Source: Pseudoalteromonas luteoviolacea S2607
GTDB lineage: Bacteria; Pseudomonadota; Gammaproteobacteria; Enterobacterales; Alteromonadaceae
Length of the DNA: 64,000 nt
Direction: 5' to 3'
Assembly (NCBI RefSeq): GCF_001625575.1
Contig: NZ_AUXV01000073.1
Coordinates: 186,001 to 250,000 of the forward strand
The notes below the pieces were generated by a model. The model was not told the DNA's origin and did no database searches. It was given only the letters and a program-made list of their open reading frames with translations. Below are positions 55,108 through 61,742 of the stretch, piece by piece; position 1 is the stretch's first letter; every line of letters starts with the position of its first letter. The translations under genes and the position numbers were made by a program.

Positions 55108-55118
55108 TTGAACACCAT

Positions 55119-55715
55119 TTAGCTGGTTTGATAGCGGGCTAAAAACGTGTCGACAGTTTGGTTTATCACAAATTCTTGATCCATATGAGGCTCTAGCGCG
55201 AAACCGTAGAGGCGCGGATAGAAAATAAATGATTTCAGTTGGAAGACAAATTGCTTTGCAGCGAAAGTAACATCTTCCACATTGATTGCGCCAGATGAAT
55301 TGGCAGCAACAAGAAACTCTTCCAAATAACGCATGCAGCCCACTTTAGTATTGTTTAGGTGCGCGGCCATATCTGGGTTTTGCAATAACTCTAAAAACGC
55401 GACACGGGCGATTCGCAAAAAGGTGTCTGACGTAAGCAATTGTGCCTCTGCTTGCGCAATATTAATTAGCTGTGACCGAATGCATTGGTCAGGCGTATAA
55501 AGCAATGTATTGCCTTGCTCAACGTGTGTCAGCATGTTTTCGATTACAGCGTACAAAAGCGCTTCTTTGCTATCAAAGTGGTTATACACAGTACGCTTAG
55601 ATACTTCTGCGGTTTGCGCGACCAAGTCCATACTGGTTTGCTGTGCTCCATTTTCAGAAAACAGCTGCTCAGCCGCTTGAATGATTTGCAGGCGTTTTTT
55701 TTCTGATAGCTTCAT
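55119..55715 (-). CDS. TetR-family transcriptional regulator
   Basis: 198 residues. N-terminal helix-turn-helix domain (about 8-55): RLQIIQAAEQLFSENGAQQTSMDLVAQTAEVSKRTVYNHFDSKEAL, a textbook TetR pattern. The ligand-binding domain follows. Divergent from the metallo-beta-lactamase-fold lipoprotein gene, with two repeated elements in the shared intergenic region. It probably represses itself and that gene. Confidence 0.93.
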   Translation of the reverse strand: MKLSEKKRLQIIQAAEQLFSENGAQQTSMDLVAQTAEVSKRTVYNHFDSKEALLYAVIENMLTHVEQGNTLLYTPDQCIRSQLINIAQAEAQLLTSDTFLRIARVAFLELLQNPDMAAHLNNTKVGCMRYLEEFLVAANSSGAINVEDVTFAAKQFVFQLKSFIFYPRLYGFALEPHMDQEFVINQTVDTFLARYQTS

Positions 55716-55772
55716 ATCAACTCCTTACTAAAGTGAGCGTAGTTTAGCGGAATTATAAAAAACTTGCACTAG

Positions 55773-55825
55773 GTAGTTTACTTTTAGTTCAGAACGTGAA
55801 AAACTGCACCGTGTAGTTTACTTTT
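55773..55825. promoter_or_regulatory. Direct repeat GTAGTTTACTTTT, likely TetR-regulator sites
   Basis: GTAGTTTACTTTT occurs at 55773-55785 and 55813-55825, exactly 40 bp apart. Each copy is preceded by an ACT(T)GCAC element. They occupy the gap between the TetR gene and the divergent hydrolase gene. The second ends only 12 bp before the hydrolase ATG. Confidence 0.55.
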
Positions 55826-55836
55826 GATGGTGGCGT

Positions 55837-56943
55837 ATGAAAGCTAGATACAAATTTTCTTTACTCGCATCGGTATTTGTTTTGACAGTTGGAGGATGTG
55901 CAATGGTTTCGAATTTAGACGCGCAAGTGAGTGATTCAGGATACAGCTCCAAGCAATTTAAAGACGGTAAGTTTTACAATACCAATGAGGTAGAGCAGCC
56001 GGGCTTGAAAAAGACGTTAGGGATTTTTTGGCGTTTTATTACTGAGTCCAAGCAAGATCCAATGCCCAATATTCCTCTTCCTATGGTGCAACAGAGTCCG
56101 GATATGCTCGCGCAACTTTCAGACGATCAAATACACATGATTAAATTGGGTCACTCGTCAGTACTATTAAAAGTATTTGGTAAGTATTGGTTGTTGGACC
56201 CCGTATTTTCGAAGCGTGCGTCTCCTTTTAGTTTTGCAGGCCCTGAGCGATTCCATGAGGCGCCAATTACGTTAGCGGACTTACCGCAAATCGATAGGAT
56301 CTTAATTTCTCACAATCACTATGATCATTTAGATAAAGAAAGCATTTTGTCTCTTATGGATAAAACAAAGGAGATATTTGTTCCGTTAGGTGTTGAAGGT
56401 GACCTAAAGCAATGGGGAGTAGACACAAATAAGGTGAAAGTATTTGATTGGTGGCAGGAGCATACGGACAAATCCAGCCTAGTTGCGTTTGTTCCAACCC
56501 AACACTTTTCTGGCAGAGGCTTAGGTGATGCCAATAAAACTTTGTGGGGTTCGTGGGTCATCAAAGCAGCTGACCAGAGCATTTACTTTAGTGGTGACTC
56601 TGGATATTTTGACGGCTTTAAAGAAATTGGTCGCCGCTACGGGCCTTTTAACTACACCTTTATTGAAACGGGTGCATACGACAAAGATTGGGCTGATATT
56701 CATATGACACCGGAGCAAAGTGTACAAGCACACATAGACCTGAATGCTGAGGTGATGCTGCCAATACACAATGGCACATTTGATTTAGCATTTCATGCTT
56801 GGTATGACCCGTTAGAGCGGGTAACCACAGCTGCCGCACAAAAAAATGTAACGGTCAATACGCCAATTGTGGGTGAGGTGATCACCGCAGGCGAACCTCA
56901 CAATAATGCTTTTTGGTGGAAATCTCTGATGTCAAAAGGTTAG
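55837..56943 (+). CDS. Metallo-beta-lactamase-fold hydrolase lipoprotein (NAPE-PLD/UlaG-like)
   Basis: 368 residues. Lipoprotein-like signal MKARYKFSLLASVFVLTVGGC (Cys21), so envelope-anchored. The metal site SHNHYDHLD (H159, H161, D163, H164), the strand IKLGHSSVLLK with WLLDPVFSKRASPF, PTQHFSGRG, YFSGDSGYFDGF and LPIHNGTFDLAFH match the NAPE-PLD-like/UlaG branch of the fold. Probably a phosphodiesterase or lipid hydrolase, not a beta-lactamase. Divergent from the TetR regulator, whose probable operators lie before it. Confidence 0.88.
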   Translation: MKARYKFSLLASVFVLTVGGCAMVSNLDAQVSDSGYSSKQFKDGKFYNTNEVEQPGLKKTLGIFWRFITESKQDPMPNIPLPMVQQSPDMLAQLSDDQIHMIKLGHSSVLLKVFGKYWLLDPVFSKRASPFSFAGPERFHEAPITLADLPQIDRILISHNHYDHLDKESILSLMDKTKEIFVPLGVEGDLKQWGVDTNKVKVFDWWQEHTDKSSLVAFVPTQHFSGRGLGDANKTLWGSWVIKAADQSIYFSGDSGYFDGFKEIGRRYGPFNYTFIETGAYDKDWADIHMTPEQSVQAHIDLNAEVMLPIHNGTFDLAFHAWYDPLERVTTAAAQKNVTVNTPIVGEVITAGEPHNNAFWWKSLMSKG

Positions 56944-57032
56944 TTGTTTAGCTCAAGTGCATCTCAACTTAACAGCCTTGATACATGTGTATATAATTAC
57001 GGTCCAATTACGAATGAGTTTTTGGACTTTTT

Positions 57033-57395
57033 ATGTATACAGACATAGAGCAAGCAACCGCCGTTGTTGTAGACAGGCAACTCGACGCTTACAACAGTCA
57101 AGATATCCATGCATTTGCAGCAACTTACGCTGATGATGTGGAAATCTATCAAGGTCAAAATTTAGTATTTAAGGGCAAACAGACGCTCGTAGAGCGCTAT
57201 GGTAAAAAGTTTGCAAGTTTGAGCTATTTGCGTGCAACGTCGATGACTCGGATGGTACAGGGTCGCTTTTTAGTAGATCATGAGCTTGCTGAGTCATCTA
57301 CGCAGCCCAACAAAGAAATCGATAATAGCGTGAAAGTGATTGCAGCGTATGAAGTTGAAAATGGCTTAATCAAACGCGTGACGTTTATGGGTTAG
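57033..57395 (+). CDS. NTF2-like/SnoaL-type small protein
   Basis: 120 residues. VVDRQLDAYNSQDIHAFAATYADDVEIYQ is the classic NTF2-like (steroid isomerase/SnoaL) start, and the protein ends IAAYEVENGLIKRVTFMG. A cone-shaped fold that binds or isomerises small molecules; ligand unknown. No clear ribosome-binding site before the ATG. Followed by a Fur-box-preceded gene. Confidence 0.82.
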   Translation: MYTDIEQATAVVVDRQLDAYNSQDIHAFAATYADDVEIYQGQNLVFKGKQTLVERYGKKFASLSYLRATSMTRMVQGRFLVDHELAESSTQPNKEIDNSVKVIAAYEVENGLIKRVTFMG

Positions 57396-57435
57396 TATTT
57401 CGAAATCGGTTTATATTTGGGTTTACAGTCTATTT

Positions 57436-57454
57436 GATATTAATTATCATTATC
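57436..57454. promoter_or_regulatory. Fur-box-like site before small hypothetical gene
   Basis: GATATTAATTATCATTATC matches the 19-bp Fur consensus GATAATGATAATCATTATC at 16 of 19 positions. It lies 27 bp before the ATG at 57481, where repression would be expected. Confidence 0.65.
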
Positions 57455-57480
57455 AGTAATTGTTAGCCCTAATATTCACT

Positions 57481-57843
57481 ATGTTCGATACTTATCTAGA
57501 AGCCAAAGATGCTCAATTGCGGGCCTACCAAGATGCCAATGCAGAGCTAGCAGTGCACTCCATGATATTAAAACACAGCCCAGCAAATATAGATAATCTT
57601 GCTGCGTATATCCGATCTGCCAAAAAGCTCATTGATATCTGTTTGAGAGATGAAGACCGGCTTTTGGTTATCAATTTGCGGCTATGGGTGAGGAGAAACC
57701 TGGTATTAAACCATGGCAGAGGCTCTGCTAACATACGCTTTCAAGCTATGTGTGAAAAAGAACTAAACCAAATAGATACGCATTTAGTAAAGGTATTTAC
57801 GCCCTTTGGTAGAAATATTGTACCTTTGCTTAGAAAAGTTTAA
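57481..57843 (+). CDS. Hypothetical protein, possible Fur-regulated gene
   Basis: 120 residues from the ATG at 57481 (an in-frame TTG seven codons earlier lies nearer the Fur box). Soluble, mostly alpha-helical by composition, basic C-terminal half (RLWVRRNLVLNHGRGSANIRF). No family recognised. The only clue is the Fur-like box immediately upstream, which suggests expression under iron limitation. The following gene is convergent. Confidence 0.55.
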   Translation: MFDTYLEAKDAQLRAYQDANAELAVHSMILKHSPANIDNLAAYIRSAKKLIDICLRDEDRLLVINLRLWVRRNLVLNHGRGSANIRFQAMCEKELNQIDTHLVKVFTPFGRNIVPLLRKV

Positions 57844-57871
57844 CGGGCCCGTGGTCGAGCCCATTTAATTG

Positions 57872-58717
57872 TCACTTAGAAGCAAGTATTGCCGAGTGGA
57901 GTTGTCTAGACCGCTCGATTAAATAGTCCTTACCGTAGTCATTGTTCTCAAGTTCTTCATATAGAAAGCTCGGTAAATCGTTTTTATACTCGTCACTTAA
58001 ACTCGCAATACCAAGCGCACAAGCTGCGATTGTATCCACATCTCCCCCAAACGCGACAGATTGAGTGAGTAAAGCCGAATAACTATCTTCAGATAACAAT
58101 ACGGAGAGTAACGCATTGACAGTCTCGTAGCCACAGCAGGCGACCTCGCCATGCCAGTTGGTATTCCATTGAATGTTTGTATGAGATTGAACAAATTCAC
58201 CCAGTTGTGCTTTTGGTCCCAACTTGTAGTAAAAGTAATGACTTGCAAGTGCAACCGCTTGTGACGAATTGATGCCAATGGGGGTATTATGTGTAATTGA
58301 CGCTTGAACTTCCGCTTTATGGAGTACCTCTTCAATTGTAGGGAATAGCCCAATTGGCACCGAGCGCATTGCCGCCCCGTTGGCGACGCTGTTGGGTTTT
58401 ATTTTGGCTAGGAACTCATCGGCGTTAGATATAGAGTTTAAAAAAGCATAAAACCCTTTGGAGTATCCCAGTCGTTGATCCCTTTTAAAGCAGTCGATAA
58501 ATTTACGGGTTATCGTCTGTTTATCCCAAGTTTCACCATCAATAATGAGTTCAGCCAGCGCAAGTGACATTTGCGTATCGTCTGTATAGTGTCCTGGCGC
58601 AATGCCAAGGCCATGTTCATGGTAGGCACTTAGATTGTTGAATTGAGTTATTTTTTCTCTTTTGGCAAATTCAAAGCCCGCACCATAGGCATCACCAATG
58701 GCAATTTCTAATAACAT
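57872..58717 (-). CDS. ADP-ribosylglycohydrolase family protein (DraG-like)
   Basis: 281 residues. AIGDAYGAGFEF at the start, HYTDDTQMSLAL (T45, D46 and D47 as metal ligands), NGAAMRSVPIGLF, ITHNTPIGINSSQAVA and AFGGDVDTIAACALGI are the ordered motifs of the DraG/ARH family. All metal-site residues appear intact. It would remove ADP-ribose from proteins or small molecules. No ADP-ribosyltransferase is adjacent, although a macro-domain gene lies 9 kb away. Confidence 0.92.
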   Translation of the reverse strand: MLLEIAIGDAYGAGFEFAKREKITQFNNLSAYHEHGLGIAPGHYTDDTQMSLALAELIIDGETWDKQTITRKFIDCFKRDQRLGYSKGFYAFLNSISNADEFLAKIKPNSVANGAAMRSVPIGLFPTIEEVLHKAEVQASITHNTPIGINSSQAVALASHYFYYKLGPKAQLGEFVQSHTNIQWNTNWHGEVACCGYETVNALLSVLLSEDSYSALLTQSVAFGGDVDTIAACALGIASLSDEYKNDLPSFLYEELENNDYGKDYLIERSRQLHSAILASK

Positions 58718-58956
58718 GTCGATTCCTTAAAAACCGGGGAGGGAAAGCTAATTTTGTGTAATTGCCAATAATGACCATATTACATTTTATAATGTTTAAC
58801 ACATTTAACATGCAGATAAGCAAAAAGAAAGTACAATCTATGCTCGACTGCGCAAGTAATAATTCAATTTGGATTGTATCGCTTATTTTGGTAATTCCTT
58901 AACTTTAAGAGCTTTGTTAAAATAACGGGCTTAAATGCTTATTTTTGAGGAGTTTC

Positions 58957-59892
58957 ATGAAGCACTGGGCTGTACGACTATCCGTCTTATTTATTATCAT
59001 TTTGGTTGCGAGACAGCCAGATATAGAACTTGATCATCAAGGCAAAACCATTTCGTACAAAGGATTAGTACAACCTACAGACTACACTGGCGTTACAAAC
59101 GCAACCTGTACAGCAGATAGGCTGACTAAGGTGGCGCATCCGTTCATTGAAAACACCATCCCGGCAATAGAGAGAGCGTTCGAGCTAGGCGCAGATACCG
59201 TACACTTAAATATCCATGCAACTTCAGACAAAAAGCTTGCCGTATTTCACGATTGGACTCTGGATTGCAGAACAAATGGTGAAGGTATTACCTCAGAACA
59301 GTCAATGGTATTTCTGAAAACGTTAGATGCAGGGTACGGGTACCGCATTGGTGAAGAAGAAGGCTTATATCCATTGAGAGGGCAGGGGGTTGGTTTGATC
59401 CCATCGCTTGATGAAGTGTTAACGCGTTTTCCTGAACAGTCATTTTTACTCAATATGAAAACGGCTGGTCCAGAAGCGATTGAGGTACTTTCAACACATC
59501 TAAATGAGATGGATCCAGCGCAAAGAAGCCGATTAAGCTTTATCGGTATGCAGAGTATTTCAGAAGCCATTGCCGAAAAGTTTCCTGAGCAAATGACCTA
59601 TTCAAAAGAAGTGGGTAAACGTTGCTTGGTGAAATATTTTTTCATGGGTTGGTCTCGTTATTATCCAGCATCTTGTGCAAACACAACACTTGTTTTACCT
59701 GAGCAGTTTGGCCGTATTTTATGGGGTTGGCCAGAACAGTTCGCAGCAAGAGCACAACAAAATGGTACTGAAGTTTACCTGTATCAAAAATCTCAACCAT
59801 ATTCCAAAGCGTCAGACTTGAGAGAGTATGGTATCGGCTTGTTTACTGGTGATATGGTTGGTCTTGCAGAGCAAGGTAACAACACGAAATAA
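58957..59892 (+). CDS. GDPD-family phosphodiesterase-like protein with altered metal site
   Basis: 311 residues from the ATG at 58957, behind GAGGA; an in-frame TTG four codons earlier is ignored. A hydrophobic N-terminal segment (about 6-20) is an anchor or signal. The TIM-barrel GDPD pattern is clear: IENTIPAIERAFELGADTV, then SDKKLAVFHDWTLDCRTNGEG. However, the usual HRG is absent (CTADR instead), and the Glu-x-Asp metal pair normally in the strand after GAD reads His-Leu-Asn. The later FHD histidine is kept. Activity as a glycerophosphodiesterase is therefore doubtful. Confidence 0.78.
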   Translation: MKHWAVRLSVLFIIILVARQPDIELDHQGKTISYKGLVQPTDYTGVTNATCTADRLTKVAHPFIENTIPAIERAFELGADTVHLNIHATSDKKLAVFHDWTLDCRTNGEGITSEQSMVFLKTLDAGYGYRIGEEEGLYPLRGQGVGLIPSLDEVLTRFPEQSFLLNMKTAGPEAIEVLSTHLNEMDPAQRSRLSFIGMQSISEAIAEKFPEQMTYSKEVGKRCLVKYFFMGWSRYYPASCANTTLVLPEQFGRILWGWPEQFAARAQQNGTEVYLYQKSQPYSKASDLREYGIGLFTGDMVGLAEQGNNTK

Positions 59893-59941
59893 AGCATTGA
59901 TTAGAGTGCCAAACAGAGCTTGTCTGTTTGGCATTTCACCG

Positions 59942-61732
59942 TTAATAGACATCCCTCACATAGCGTTTTTGTTTTTTAAGATTCGCGACATATTCTTGAG
60001 ACTGTTGTTCGTCTAACTCGCCATGTATAGCAATGATGTTATGCAGTGCCTTGTCTACGTCTTTGGCCATTCTGAAGGCATCACCACACACATACAAATA
60101 GGCACCGCGCTCAATCCAAGAAAATAATCGCTCGCCTTGCGATTGCATTTTATCTTGTACATAGATTTTTTGTGCTTGGTCGCGTGAAAATGCGAGATCT
60201 AAGTGCGTAAGCAAGCCACTTTCTTGCATCTGCTCAAGTTCTTGTTGATATAAAAAGTCATTTGCTTTTGTTCTGTCACCAAAAAACAGCCAATTGTCGC
60301 CACTTGCTCCGGTAGCTAAACGCTCTTCTAAAAACCCCCTAAATGGCGCTATTCCTGTGCCGGGGCCAATCATGATAATAGGGGCTGTAGGGTCTTGTGG
60401 CACACTAAAGTGTTTGTTTGGTGCAAAGTAACACTTGATTTTACTTCCGGGTTCGCAGAGGTCTGCCAAGAAAGTTGAACAAACACCATGATGCGCACGA
60501 TCCGCTTGGTGATATCTCACACTGGCAATAGTTAAGTGCACTTCGTTGCTATGCTGCTTGATACTAGAAGAGATTGAGTAAGCACGTGGTGCTAAGGGCT
60601 TCGCAAGGCGTATAAAGTCGCTGGCTGTAAAGGCATTGGGCGCATAGCGGCTGAGTAGGTCTATACAATCTAGGCCCCAAACGAATTCATTAAGCGCCTG
60701 TGCCCCTTCATCAAGCTTGGCAATAAATGCTTGATCGCCACTGCGTGTTGCCACTTCAGCGATAAACTCTTTACTTGGCATACGTATTTCTAGATCTTCG
60801 GTAAATATTTTGTGTAGTTCTTGCGTGTGCCCATCGTAATGCTCGTGCTGCTCTTTTCTGGCACCGAGTAAGCCAATAAGCTCTGCTACTAAGTCGGGGC
60901 GATTGCGCGGCAGTAAATTAATGGCGTCTCCCGCTTCATAAGTCTCCCCTGAATCCAGTAAAGAAAGCTCATAGTGACAAGTTTCTTTCCCTGAATCTGG
61001 ATTATTCAAGGTGTATTTTCGTACTAATTCGGCTTCAAATGGGTTGTCTCGGTTGTACTTTGGTTTAACTTTCCTAGTTGAACTCGCGGGGGCGGGCATC
61101 ACTTCACTGCCACCATCACAGCCTTTTTGAGCAATTGTTGGGAGTGTTTCTGCAATCCATTCTTGTGCCGGTGATTCAAAAGCAACATCACAGTCTACTC
61201 TGTTGGCAACGCGTGTCGCGCCAAGTGCTTCTAAACGCTTGTCCCACTCTATGCCCGCTAAGCAAAAATCATCGTAGTTGGTATCTCCCAGTGCCAAAAC
61301 TGAAAAATATGTATTATCAAACCTTGGAGCATCTTGTGCTGAAATATCATCCCAAAGTGCTTGTGCGTTATCTGGCATTTCGCCTTCACCGTAGGTGCTG
61401 GTGATGACAAGTAAACGCTCGGACTTACTAAGCTGATGTATATCGACATCGTCCATATCTTGTACATGGGCTGTCAATCCATGGTTTTTAGCAATTTCGG
61501 CGGCTTCTTCAGCGACACTTTCGGCATTACCGGTTTGCGAACCATAAATGATGGTCAAAGGCTTTACTTGCGAAGTGGCGGTGTTAACCGTAGTGACATG
61601 TTCTTCTTTCACCAATAATCTAGTGTGCAAGCCAGCTAAAAAGCCACCTAACCACTGCCTTTGATCATCATTAAAAGGGATGTCTTGCGGTAAAAAAGGG
61701 ACTTTTTTGTTACTTTTTAGTTGTTCCATCAT
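59942..61732 (-). CDS. CysJ-like NADPH diflavin reductase
   Basis: 596 residues. An FMN-binding flavodoxin domain spans about 62-205, with IIYGSQTGNAESVAEE, TSTYGEGEMPDNA and LALGDTNYDDF. A linker follows, then the FAD domain with PRAYSISSS (RxYS) and GVCSTFLAD, and the NADPH domain with IMIGPGTGIAPFRGF, NWLFFGDR, YVCGD and a C-terminal RYVRDVY like CysJ. Length equals E. coli CysJ (599). No cysI or cysH gene is seen; instead it follows a glutamate-synthase-like gene by 10 bp, so its electron acceptor may differ from sulfite reductase. AGGAG precedes the start; the next Met is an alternative. Confidence 0.9.
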   Translation of the reverse strand: MMEQLKSNKKVPFLPQDIPFNDDQRQWLGGFLAGLHTRLLVKEEHVTTVNTATSQVKPLTIIYGSQTGNAESVAEEAAEIAKNHGLTAHVQDMDDVDIHQLSKSERLLVITSTYGEGEMPDNAQALWDDISAQDAPRFDNTYFSVLALGDTNYDDFCLAGIEWDKRLEALGATRVANRVDCDVAFESPAQEWIAETLPTIAQKGCDGGSEVMPAPASSTRKVKPKYNRDNPFEAELVRKYTLNNPDSGKETCHYELSLLDSGETYEAGDAINLLPRNRPDLVAELIGLLGARKEQHEHYDGHTQELHKIFTEDLEIRMPSKEFIAEVATRSGDQAFIAKLDEGAQALNEFVWGLDCIDLLSRYAPNAFTASDFIRLAKPLAPRAYSISSSIKQHSNEVHLTIASVRYHQADRAHHGVCSTFLADLCEPGSKIKCYFAPNKHFSVPQDPTAPIIMIGPGTGIAPFRGFLEERLATGASGDNWLFFGDRTKANDFLYQQELEQMQESGLLTHLDLAFSRDQAQKIYVQDKMQSQGERLFSWIERGAYLYVCGDAFRMAKDVDKALHNIIAIHGELDEQQSQEYVANLKKQKRYVRDVY

Positions 61733-61742
61733 ATTCTCCTAT

